Origin: Nitrosopumilus sp. b1
Lineage (GTDB): Archaea > Thermoproteota > Nitrososphaeria > Nitrososphaerales > Nitrosopumilaceae
Assembly (NCBI RefSeq): GCF_014078545.1
Contig: NZ_MU078723.1
Location: 278,122-342,121, forward strand
Reading direction: 5' to 3'
DNA length: 64,000 nucleotides
Below the pieces are notes generated by a model that saw only the letters and a list, made by a program, of their open reading frames with translations, did not search any database and had not been told where the DNA came from. Shown here one piece after another: positions 16,131-23,346 of the stretch (positions are counted from its first letter, which is position 1; the number at the start of each line of letters is the position of its first letter). The position numbers were made by a program, and so were the translations under genes.

Positions 16131-17018
16131 ATGAAAATAGGTCTTATCGGAACAGGCATACTTGGAAATGCAGTAGGAATGCACCTCTTAGATTCAGATT
16201 TCAAACTAGTCGCATACAATAGAACGAAAAATAAAACAGAGAAATTAGCGAGTCATGGGGCAGAAATAGTTAACTCACCAAAGGAGGTTGCAGAAAAATC
16301 AGAATTTGTCATCACCTGTGTCAAAGATGCAGATGCAGTGAAAGAAGTATCATTTGGGGAGAATGGAATCATTCATGGAATACATTCAAACCTGACTATT
16401 GCAGACATGAGTACTATCAACCCAATATCCTCAAGAGAGATATCCTCAGAGTATAAAAAAAATGGAATTGAGATGTTAGACATTCCAGTAATGGGAGGGC
16501 CAAATGTAGCAATTAATGGAAATCTAGTTTTAATGGCATCCGGAGATTCAAAAACATTTGAAAAGCATAAAAAAATTTTAGAAACTATAGCACACAAGGT
16601 TTTCTATCTTGGAGAAAATGGCACGGCTCATACAGTAAAGCTTACAATGAATTTACAAATTGCCATGCTTGCATTATCAATCTCTGAAGGAATAACCTTA
16701 GCAAGAGGAGCATCCATAGATCCAAAAATTTTTTTGGACATACTCAATGAGACTTACTTTAAAACTGGAATGAGTGAAAACAAAGGATATAAAATGATCC
16801 AAGATGAGTTTACCCCCACATTCACACTTGAAAATTTAAAGAAAGACCTCAAAACAATTAATGAGACGGCAAGATCATTTGGGATTTCCTTGCCGATGAC
16901 TACCAGTGCAGAACAGGTGTATCAGCAAGCACTGAATAATGGATTTGGAGATCTAGATTATACTGGAATCCTTGCATACCTAAAATCCAGTACGAATTCC
17001 GAGAATATACAAAATTAA
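16131..17018 (+). CDS. NAD(P)-dependent beta-hydroxyacid dehydrogenase family protein
   Basis: The 295-residue protein opens with a Rossmann motif (IGLIGTGILGNAVGMHLL) and carries the family's substrate-loop pattern DIPVMGGPNVAINGNL near residue 118 and the catalytic-lysine segment TVKLTMNLQIA near 168. This is the 3-hydroxyisobutyrate/glyoxylate-succinic-semialdehyde reductase group. Substrate unknown. A TTTTATG element 17-23 bases upstream of the ATG fits a leaderless mRNA. An SDR gene follows 27 bases on. Confidence 0.9.
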   Translation: MKIGLIGTGILGNAVGMHLLDSDFKLVAYNRTKNKTEKLASHGAEIVNSPKEVAEKSEFVITCVKDADAVKEVSFGENGIIHGIHSNLTIADMSTINPISSREISSEYKKNGIEMLDIPVMGGPNVAINGNLVLMASGDSKTFEKHKKILETIAHKVFYLGENGTAHTVKLTMNLQIAMLALSISEGITLARGASIDPKIFLDILNETYFKTGMSENKGYKMIQDEFTPTFTLENLKKDLKTINETARSFGISLPMTTSAEQVYQQALNNGFGDLDYTGILAYLKSSTNSENIQN

Positions 17019-17045
17019 TTTAAGACAAGACACATTACCAATATC

Positions 17046-17807
17046 ATGAGATTACTAGATAAAATTGCAATTATCACCGGTGCCTCAAGTGACATTGGTG
17101 CCAGTATTGCCAAAAGATTTGTTGATGAAGGGGCTCAAGTTGTTCTTTTAGGTAGAAACCTTGATTCCTTGGAAAAAGTCAGACAATCAACTGGGAAGCC
17201 AGATTCTGCGGTGCCAATGACTTGCGACATTACTGATGAGGCCCAGGTAAACCAAACAGTAAATCAGGTTATCGACAAATATGGAAAAATCGACATTTTA
17301 GTTAATGGTGCTGGAGCAATCAATGATCCTGTTCATTTTCATGACATGCAATCAGGAGACATTAGGAACCTCATTCATGTCAATATGCTTGGAGTATTCT
17401 TTCCATCCAAAGCTGTTTTGGGTAAAATGTACGAAGTAAAGAAAGGTGCAATAATCAACATAGGCTCAGTGTCTGCAGAAAGGGCAGTTCCAAGAGTACA
17501 CCTTGCAGCATATTCATCCACAAAGGCTGCAATTAACATGTTCACAAAATCAATCGCTATAGAATATGCTAGAAGAAACATACGTTGTAACTGTATCAAT
17601 CCTGGAATCATTAACTCTGGAATGATAAAGCCATACCTTGACGATCCAGGTGCAAGAAAAGTTTTAGAAGAAAGATTACCGTTAAACAGAATTGGCGAAC
17701 CAATTGATGTTGCAAACACAGCGCTATTCTTGGCATCTGATGAAGCAAATTGGATTACAGGTTCAATAATTGATGTAGACGGTGGAAAGTCAGCATCAGA
17801 AGGTTAA
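17046..17807 (+). CDS. Short-chain dehydrogenase/reductase (SDR)
   Basis: 253 residues with the classical SDR layout: cofactor motif IITGASSDIGASIAKRF near residue 9, NGAG near 89, catalytic Ser (GSVSAE near 142) and YSSTKAA near 156, and the C-terminal ITGSIIDVDGG. It resembles 3-oxoacyl-ACP reductase/glucose dehydrogenase-type enzymes; substrate unknown. The gene follows the beta-hydroxyacid dehydrogenase by 27 bases and is probably co-transcribed. It overlaps the DUF99 gene tail-to-tail by 4 bases. Confidence 0.92.
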   Translation: MRLLDKIAIITGASSDIGASIAKRFVDEGAQVVLLGRNLDSLEKVRQSTGKPDSAVPMTCDITDEAQVNQTVNQVIDKYGKIDILVNGAGAINDPVHFHDMQSGDIRNLIHVNMLGVFFPSKAVLGKMYEVKKGAIINIGSVSAERAVPRVHLAAYSSTKAAINMFTKSIAIEYARRNIRCNCINPGIINSGMIKPYLDDPGARKVLEERLPLNRIGEPIDVANTALFLASDEANWITGSIIDVDGGKSASEG

Positions 17808-18370
17808 TCAAGCAAAATAGTTCTTGCAAGAAGCTGCGCCACTCTTACTGGTTCAGGGATAGACCCCTGAGTAGTCAATTCATTCAATAATTTTTGTACA
17901 TCAGAAAGAGTGCAACCCTCATTTCTAATGTATACATCAAAATTTGTATCTAATTTAATTCTGGTTCTTTCTTCAAGTTTTTTGTATTCATTAATCTTTG
18001 ATTGTGCATCATTGAAATGATACTTTAACGCATCTTCAATTCCAAGAGAATCATTATAGGTTATTGCAATAATAGGAATTTGTAATTTTTTGTATAATTT
18101 TTGTATGTCAATTATATTGTATAGAGATATTATAACGCCAGAAATCAAAACATAACTGACATCAGGTCTGTTTAGTTTTTCATACATGCGTAAAATTTCA
18201 TCAGTTGCATCATCTCCAGAAAGAGTAGTTTTTCCAATAACGAATCCGTCAATGATAAGATCACGTCTCATCACGACACCGGCCAGAATTGATTTTTTTG
18301 AATGTTGAGTAAAACTTTCTGCAATGGCTAATCCGCGTATACCTTTTTTCTCAAGATGTAGATGTCGCAT
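17804..18370 (-). CDS. DUF99-family protein (endonuclease dU-like)
   Basis: The 188-residue protein has the DUF99 landmarks: a start RHLHLEKKGIRGLAIAESF, GVVMRRDLIIDGF and YVLISGVIISLYNIIDI. DUF99 is related in fold to endonuclease V, and I recall an archaeal member acting on deoxyuridine in DNA; no test is possible here. Cytoplasmic. Its start overlaps the end of a small membrane-protein gene by 20 bases. Confidence 0.82.
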   Translation of the reverse strand: MRHLHLEKKGIRGLAIAESFTQHSKKSILAGVVMRRDLIIDGFVIGKTTLSGDDATDEILRMYEKLNRPDVSYVLISGVIISLYNIIDIQKLYKKLQIPIIAITYNDSLGIEDALKYHFNDAQSKINEYKKLEERTRIKLDTNFDVYIRNEGCTLSDVQKLLNELTTQGSIPEPVRVAQLLARTILLD

Positions 18371-18503
18371 TTTTTGTCTTCCTCAAATATGCCCTATAGC
18401 TTAATGCGGAGATCGTAATTATTAGTCCAGTGATAGTAGCCCACATGGCAAAAGGAATAAGATCAGATTCATTCATCCCAATATTATCAAAGAAATTAAA
18501 CAT
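18351..18503 (-). CDS. 50-residue single-span membrane protein
   Basis: From ATG 18503: a short N-terminus, one helix (FAMWATITGLIITISALSY) and a basic tail (YLRKTKNATSTS). It overlaps the DUF99 start by 20 bases in another frame on the same strand, indicating an operon. Positive charges after the helix suggest the C-terminus faces the cytoplasm. Function unknown. Confidence 0.55.
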   Translation of the reverse strand: MFNFFDNIGMNESDLIPFAMWATITGLIITISALSYRAYLRKTKNATSTS

Positions 18504-18607
18504 CTAAATGTATTAAAAAAAGTGAACTTAGCCTCAAAAATCAGGCATCAAAGTACAAACAATTCAAAAACTTAGAAGAGGATTTTACCTATACTTGGAT
18601 TATTGTA

Positions 18608-20326
18608 TCATTTTCTGTGGACAATGAATACTTTGTAATCCAGTTCTTTCACAATACTTTCATCAAGCTTGGTAAATGAAAAGTCTAGTGTTTTTGCCTT
18701 TTCATACATGATACTATCTATAATGAGACTGTTTGGTAAGGCATAGGGATTTATCTTAAAGCACATGTTAACAGATTCTCCAAATATATCGCTGACTATC
18801 TTGTCTCCTCCTCCCACTATTTGTATGGAGCCAAACGTGGAGCTGATTCTATAACCTATTCCAGGCAAGCCTTCTGATTCCATTTTTTTGTTTATGGCAC
18901 TGCTGGATTCTGCAAGGTTCAAACAGCAGTCAATGCTTTGCTGAAAAACATTATCAGACCCTACTGGAAAATAAAACAAAATTGCATCATCAATAAATTT
19001 GACTGGGACTCCCTTGTGTTTTCTTACAATCTCAATGACAGAATCGCTAAAAATCTCATAGTATCTTCTTTTCTGTTCTTCTGAAAGACTTTGTGTGATT
19101 TTAACTGACCCTACAAGGTCAACTAAACATACACAGGATTCTTTTTTTTCCTTGGAGAATTGTGAAAGTAAATCCTCTTGTCGCCTAATGATGTTTTCTC
19201 GTTTTGTAATTGCTGATACTGTTTCCTTTATTGTCTTTGTCATGGAATCAAATGACTTTGATAATTCCTCAATCTCGTCATTTGTTTCAATTTTTGTCTC
19301 CACATCAAAGTTCCCTTTGGCTACCAATTCTGCAGCAGACTTTAGCTTCAAAATTGGCCTTGAGAATTTTCTGGATAAAAAGAATGTCACAATAGTTGCT
19401 GCAACTATTAGTGCTCCGCTAACCAGAATTATCTTTGACTGTAAATCATATACTGGAACTAATATGGCCGACTCGTCAACTTCAGTGAGTAAAACAAATC
19501 CTAAATCACTTCTACAATGTGACACTCCAAAAATTTCAACACCTCTGTAATCCAAATATTCCAAACCATCCACGCTTTTTCCGTTTTCAAAACATTCCTT
19601 AACTGGAACTGTGTTTACTCTTTGGTTGAACGCAGCATTGTCTATGAAAATGGATTCAGATATCATCATTTCATTTTTGTTTACAAGGTATACTTCACCA
19701 GTCTCATCCAGACCAAACCTGCTTTGCAGAATGTCATCAAAAACAGAGCTCGTCATGGTTGCAGTAATTACTCCCTGCTGTGCAGAGCTCTCAGATAGTA
19801 TGGGAACTGTAATTGTCATCAAGCGTTCTTTATTGTTATCCTGAATGAATTTCACAGTGGTTTGGGTAACTTTGTCTAGACTTTTTGCCAGCGTACCAAT
19901 TTGTTCAGGATTGTTCAATGAATAAATCACACGTCCAGGTGAGCTGATGATTGCAAAATCTCTTAGTCCAGCATTTAGCTGATCCCTCTGAAAATTCATG
20001 ACTTCATTTTCCAGTGTGAGTTTTCGTTCGTCAAGTAGTTTACCAAATGTTATTTCATCTACACTGAAGGATAATGCAGAGAAAGTATCAAAGAGTACTG
20101 GGTTTCTTGCAAGTTCTTGGAGAAGCTCAATGCGATTATCTATAATTGAACCAATGGTACTTCCCCTGTTGTTTGCTTCGGCTCTTAATGCTGATTCAAC
20201 ATCATTTTTTATTATGGATTCAGCTACAGTAAATGAAAGTGTACTTGTAATTACGATTGAAACAATCGCAATGGATAGTACTAAAACGATTAACTTTGAA
20301 CTAATGCTTATGAATTTTTTTACCAT
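18608..20326 (-). CDS. Receptor-type class III nucleotide cyclase (Cache-HAMP-cyclase), copy 1
   Basis: 572 residues: membrane helix (12-34), a dCache-like extracytoplasmic sensor (35-290), second helix (about 295-317), HAMP linker (ELVAKGNFDVETKI), coiled coil, then a class III cyclase domain from about 395. Metal aspartates are in CLVDLVGSV and KFIDDAILF; the adenine-specifying Asp is in SDIFG. The usual transition-state Arg after the Asn of GESVNMCFK is Lys, and the KxxGD motif has Asp for Gly. It would convert an outside signal into a cyclic nucleotide or act as a pseudo-cyclase. Close paralog at 23347. Confidence 0.88.
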   Translation of the reverse strand: MVKKFISISSKLIVLVLSIAIVSIVITSTLSFTVAESIIKNDVESALRAEANNRGSTIGSIIDNRIELLQELARNPVLFDTFSALSFSVDEITFGKLLDERKLTLENEVMNFQRDQLNAGLRDFAIISSPGRVIYSLNNPEQIGTLAKSLDKVTQTTVKFIQDNNKERLMTITVPILSESSAQQGVITATMTSSVFDDILQSRFGLDETGEVYLVNKNEMMISESIFIDNAAFNQRVNTVPVKECFENGKSVDGLEYLDYRGVEIFGVSHCRSDLGFVLLTEVDESAILVPVYDLQSKIILVSGALIVAATIVTFFLSRKFSRPILKLKSAAELVAKGNFDVETKIETNDEIEELSKSFDSMTKTIKETVSAITKRENIIRRQEDLLSQFSKEKKESCVCLVDLVGSVKITQSLSEEQKRRYYEIFSDSVIEIVRKHKGVPVKFIDDAILFYFPVGSDNVFQQSIDCCLNLAESSSAINKKMESEGLPGIGYRISSTFGSIQIVGGGDKIVSDIFGESVNMCFKINPYALPNSLIIDSIMYEKAKTLDFSFTKLDESIVKELDYKVFIVHRK

Positions 20327-20502
20327 TCCAGTATTTTCATCTCACGCCCAATTATAATAATTCTGTTCCTGTAAACAACAATTCTATCATTGTACCATTT
20401 TTTCATTATTTTGCACATCATGATGTCAAAGCATAGAGTGTTATCTGCAAGTAAGCTATAAAGCTGACTAGTGTAAATATGAAGTGTAGATTATACTAAT
20501 TA

Positions 20503-20561
20503 TGCGAGGACAGAGTTATCCTGCGTTTTTGAGCCAGAGAGACCACCTAACTGTTCTCGCA
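20503..20561. other. Stem-loop-forming inverted repeat upstream of the RHH gene
   Basis: TGCGAGGACAG (20503-20513) pairs with CTGTTCTCGCA (20551-20561), 10 of 11 positions plus one G-U, around a 37-base loop. It lies in the 297-base gap between the divergent cyclase and RHH genes. A 39-codon ATG frame (20502-20621) covers it, but its protein is not convincing. A structured leader or small RNA is likelier. Nothing else stands out in this gap. Confidence 0.4.
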
Positions 20562-20623
20562 ATTAACTTACAAAAATTTGCCAGATCATCATGCATAAAT
20601 CACCGAAAGGATAGAAAATAAAG

Positions 20624-21148
20624 ATGAGTTCCAAAAAATCCTCAACCATATCGTTTAGGCTAGATCAAGACCTGTTAGACATGCTAAAAAAAGAATCAGA
20701 AAAGCAAGACATCTCTGTAAACACACTGGCTAATCAAATTTTCAAGCGATACATAGAATGGGGAAGATTTGAGCCAAAGGTTGGCATGGTTCCAGTCGCA
20801 AAGCAAATCCTTAATGCATTATTCAAAAAAATTAATGAAAAAGAAACCATTGAGCTTGCAACAAAAGTCGGCAGGGACATCGTAAGGGACATGGCAGTAT
20901 TCATGAAAGGAAAGATGGACTTGGATTCATTTTTGTCTTGGTTTGAAACCAGAATGAAGGCATCTGCATTTGAAATGAATCACACCATAACAAACGAGCA
21001 TCACTCATACATTGTAAAGCATGACATCGGATACAACTGGTCGTTATACCATCAGAAGGTTTTGGAATTGATCTTCACTGACATTTTAGAAAAAAAAGTC
21101 AATATAGAAATCAGTGAAAGCATGATGAAGATTGCTTTTGATGAATGA
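20624..21148 (+). CDS. Ribbon-helix-helix protein with C-terminal helical domain
   Basis: 174 residues. Residues 7-45 (STISFRLDQDLLDMLKKESE, then a second helix SVNTLANQIFKRYIEW) fit the CopG/Arc ribbon-helix-helix DNA-binding fold. Residues 50-174 are mainly helical with a His-rich stretch (NHTITNEHHSYIVKHDIG). It sits between the cyclase gene (divergent) and the multicopper oxidase gene (stop codons adjacent). It is a candidate local regulator; ligand and operator unknown. Confidence 0.7.
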   Translation: MSSKKSSTISFRLDQDLLDMLKKESEKQDISVNTLANQIFKRYIEWGRFEPKVGMVPVAKQILNALFKKINEKETIELATKVGRDIVRDMAVFMKGKMDLDSFLSWFETRMKASAFEMNHTITNEHHSYIVKHDIGYNWSLYHQKVLELIFTDILEKKVNIEISESMMKIAFDE

Positions 21149-22507
21149 TCAGACTACCTTGACGCTCCCCTTCATCCATGGATGAAGTACACAATAGTAG
21201 TCATAAAATCCCGCTTCATCAAATGTCTGTTCATAGGTATCATCTTTCATGAGCATGCCAGAATCAAACAAGCCATCAACACTAGTTACCGTGTGAACTG
21301 AAATATCAGAATTCTTCCAAACTAGAGTGTCACCTACGTTTACCTGTGTTATTTTTGGATTGTAGGACTTGTTGGATGATTTGATGGCAGAATCCTTTTC
21401 TATTTCACAAGAGTTTGTCTCTACTACCTTTGTTATTTCATTAGATGGTTTTTGTGTTGCAAGCTCATGTAGTGCATGTGAATTAGTTATATCGAATTCA
21501 ATTTCTGTAATTTCACCATCAGGATCGGCGTTTTGTAGTTCATTAAAAACTTGTTTTTGCCATTCCCACATGTAGATTGATTTTGTCTTTGCAATGTCTA
21601 CTCCATCTACTGCATTTGTTGGTGGATCAATTACATCAAAGTAGGCCATTGTCCCCTTTTCCTCTGGGACTCCGTGAAGATGGAAGAGATACCTTCCAGA
21701 TTCTTTCCATTTGGCCTCAAATATTGCTGCATTTCCTGGACTTACCTCAAATGTCTGAGTCTTGATTGGATCATTTTCCCATAGTCCTGATTGAATAGTA
21801 TCAAAGATTGTTCCATGAATGTGGAATCCAAATGCTGCAATTGCACCCATATCGATATAGTATAGTCTGACAAGTTCACCTGTTCTTACTGGCAATGGAT
21901 TTTGCCAGTACTGGTCAGAGTATCCGTTAAAGAAGACATAATCAGGTGTCCAAGTCTCTTGGTCCTGGAAGTCATACTCTCCCTTCACTAAAACATATTC
22001 TCTTGCTGGTTCTAATCCTTCTTTTGGATCTACAATGAATGCACCATACAAGCCGTTGCGTATGTGACTTGAAACTGGCATTACGTGACAATGGTACATC
22101 AAGGCTCCAGCTGGCTCTGCTATGAAATCATAAGTGTATGATTCGCCTGGAAGAACTTCCTGAAATACTCCATCATTTTTTTCGTTATGATCTCCATGAA
22201 AGTGCATTGTGTGTGGAAGCTTTCCATTGTTGATAAAATCAATGATTACCCTATCTCCTTCTGTTGCACGCAATGTTGGGCCAGGTATAGTTCCGTTAAA
22301 TGTCCAAGCCTCGACTCTAACTCCTGGTGCAATCTCCAAAGTCGTATCCTCTGCATAAATGGTGTAATGAATAGTGGAGGGGGTGTGGACAGAAGACTGA
22401 TCAGCAAAAGATTGGACGTCTAAAGGAACTTGACCATCAAGTAATGCAACTCCAAGAACAACTCCAGCTGCGGCGATTGATAAGATCATGGTTGTAGTTC
22501 TGTCCAC
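21149..22507 (-). CDS. Two-domain multicopper oxidase fused to a plastocyanin domain
   Basis: About 452 residues: signal/anchor helix, two cupredoxin domains (45-160, 175-295), a linker, and a C-terminal blue-copper domain (365-452). All four HxH pairs of a trinuclear copper site are seen: HFH 102-104, HCH 139-141, HIH 229-231 and HLH 276-278. Type 1 ligands Cys140 and His148 sit in domain 1, with Leu replacing the axial Met (NGLYG). The C-terminal domain has its own His and YYCVLHPWM ligands. GTG 22507 fits the promoter; ATG 22489 is possible. NirK-like in looks, but the ligands fit a two-domain laccase. Confidence 0.88.
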   Translation of the reverse strand: MDRTTTMILSIAAAGVVLGVALLDGQVPLDVQSFADQSSVHTPSTIHYTIYAEDTTLEIAPGVRVEAWTFNGTIPGPTLRATEGDRVIIDFINNGKLPHTMHFHGDHNEKNDGVFQEVLPGESYTYDFIAEPAGALMYHCHVMPVSSHIRNGLYGAFIVDPKEGLEPAREYVLVKGEYDFQDQETWTPDYVFFNGYSDQYWQNPLPVRTGELVRLYYIDMGAIAAFGFHIHGTIFDTIQSGLWENDPIKTQTFEVSPGNAAIFEAKWKESGRYLFHLHGVPEEKGTMAYFDVIDPPTNAVDGVDIAKTKSIYMWEWQKQVFNELQNADPDGEITEIEFDITNSHALHELATQKPSNEITKVVETNSCEIEKDSAIKSSNKSYNPKITQVNVGDTLVWKNSDISVHTVTSVDGLFDSGMLMKDDTYEQTFDEAGFYDYYCVLHPWMKGSVKVV

Positions 22508-22542
22508 GAGATATAATCCTAGTAGAATGTTTTAATGAGAAC

Positions 22543-22567
22543 GTTTACAGTGCAATCAATTGCAAAC
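22543..22567. promoter_or_regulatory. Palindromic operator candidate, site 1 (oxidase / zinc-finger divergent promoter)
   Basis: Core palindrome TGCAATCAATTGCA (22551-22564), six-base arms exact, preceded by GTTTACAG and followed by AAC. It is 57 bases from the oxidase GTG start (22507) and 52 from the ATG of the plus-strand zinc-finger gene (22603). TATA-like elements lie between it and each start (TTTATGA at 22574 on plus; TTAAAAC around 22533 on minus). The same motif recurs at 23149 and 26903. Confidence 0.7.
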
Positions 22568-22602
22568 CTACACTTTATGATGAATGATCACTTTGTATTC
22601 TA

Positions 22603-22803
22603 ATGGCACCAATATGCAAAGGTCAGTGTGTAAACTTTAAGACCGAATGGTATGAAAACCGATTAAGGTACCAGAATGGGTTAAAATGGTGTGCAATCTG
22701 TTCACGATTTTTGAGGGAATTAGGGTTTCGATGTCCTTGCTGCAATACAAAACTAAGGGTTAGATCAAAACATGGACGAAACGCAGTGATAGACCGTATC
22801 TAG
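22603..22803 (+). CDS. Small zinc-finger protein (66 residues)
   Basis: Three cysteine clusters (ICKGQC, WCAIC, RCPCC) in a basic protein (KLRVRSKHGRN) suggest one or two zinc sites and nucleic-acid binding. It is divergent from the multicopper oxidase gene and shares the palindromic promoter site 1. Start ATG 22603 lies 52 bases from the palindrome and 26 from a TATA-like TTTATGA, so the mRNA is probably leaderless. It could be a regulator or accessory of the oxidase; function not known. Confidence 0.7.
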   Translation: MAPICKGQCVNFKTEWYENRLRYQNGLKWCAICSRFLRELGFRCPCCNTKLRVRSKHGRNAVIDRI

Positions 22804-22804
22804 A

Positions 22805-23113
22805 TCATTTTGCTTGAATCAATGGAGATGCTAATTCAAAAAAAGACTTGTTTGGTATGCAATCTATTAGCTCAACCAATCGAGAAAACATTTTCTGATG
22901 TACTGGACTTTGATGTATTTCCCTATGCGTAGATTCGTCTTTTAATTCCAAAATTATGGTATATTTTTGGCTGTTTCCCATGGGCTGAAGGAGTTTTCTG
23001 CTGATAAAACCATCAAACTTTGCAAATTCAGAGTTTGACCATTCAAACCATTTTAAAAAATCATTGTTCTTTCCTTGTTTTATTTTTGGAAATTCAATTA
23101 TTCCCACAAACAT
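22805..23113 (-). CDS. ABM-domain (antibiotic-biosynthesis-monooxygenase-like) protein
   Basis: 102 residues with the dimeric ferredoxin-like ABM pattern: MFVGIIEFPKIKQGKNNDFL, a central helix with WFEWSNSEFAKFDGFI, and YTIILELKDESTHREIHQSP near the end. Relatives oxidise small aromatic compounds or degrade haem. The active site cannot be assigned. Start ATG 23113 is 57 bases from palindrome site 2, exactly as for the oxidase and site 1. Confidence 0.75.
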   Translation of the reverse strand: MFVGIIEFPKIKQGKNNDFLKWFEWSNSEFAKFDGFISRKLLQPMGNSQKYTIILELKDESTHREIHQSPVHQKMFSRLVELIDCIPNKSFFELASPLIQAK

Positions 23114-23148
23114 GTTTTGTTTTACAGATTATGTTAGTTAAACTGCAT

Positions 23149-23173
23149 GTTTACAGTGCAATATGTTGCAAAT
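23149..23173. promoter_or_regulatory. Palindromic operator candidate, site 2 (ABM divergent promoter)
   Basis: GTTTACAG followed by TGCAATATGTTGCA (23157-23170) and AAT: five of six arm pairs intact. It lies 57 bases from the ABM start on the minus strand. On the plus side an ATG sits exactly 52 bases away at 23209, though that frame is only two codons long. Same motif and geometry as site 1. Confidence 0.65.
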
Positions 23174-23204
23174 AAATCACAAGTAAAACGAGGCAGTAAG
23201 ATCC

Positions 23205-23315
23205 TTGGATGAAGTAAATGTAATGCTTTGTGTCTTTTCGTTAAACCAATTACAAACACTCAGGAACATCATGTATGACTCCATTCCGCTCTCTTTTTTA
23301 CTCTCTATCGAATAG
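23205..23315 (+). CDS. Possible 36-residue leader peptide upstream of cyclase copy 2
   Basis: From TTG 23205 a frame of 36 codons runs MDEVNVMLCVFSLNQLQ to a stop at 23313-23315. It occupies the place where sites 1 and 3 have a gene start. The ATG in the expected +52 position (23209) opens only Met-Lys-stop. Either a short protein or an untranslated leader of the cyclase mRNA fits; evidence for translation is weak. Confidence 0.2.
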   Translation: MDEVNVMLCVFSLNQLQTLRNIMYDSIPLSFLLSIE

Positions 23316-23346
23316 ATATTAATGAAATCATTTTCATGGAAATAGG

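Noticed and set aside
18495-18515. Shared string ATTAAACATCTAAAT at 18495 and 27460
   Set aside because: Two A/T-rich copies with no common position relative to genes; probably chance in this base composition.
20502-20621. 39-codon frame over the stem-loop before the RHH gene
   Set aside because: The protein lacks any recognisable pattern, and the DNA is better explained by base pairing.
21149-22507. Confident NirK nitrite reductase call
   Set aside because: The four HxH pairs fit a trinuclear two-domain oxidase; the nitrite reductase ligand pattern was not seen.
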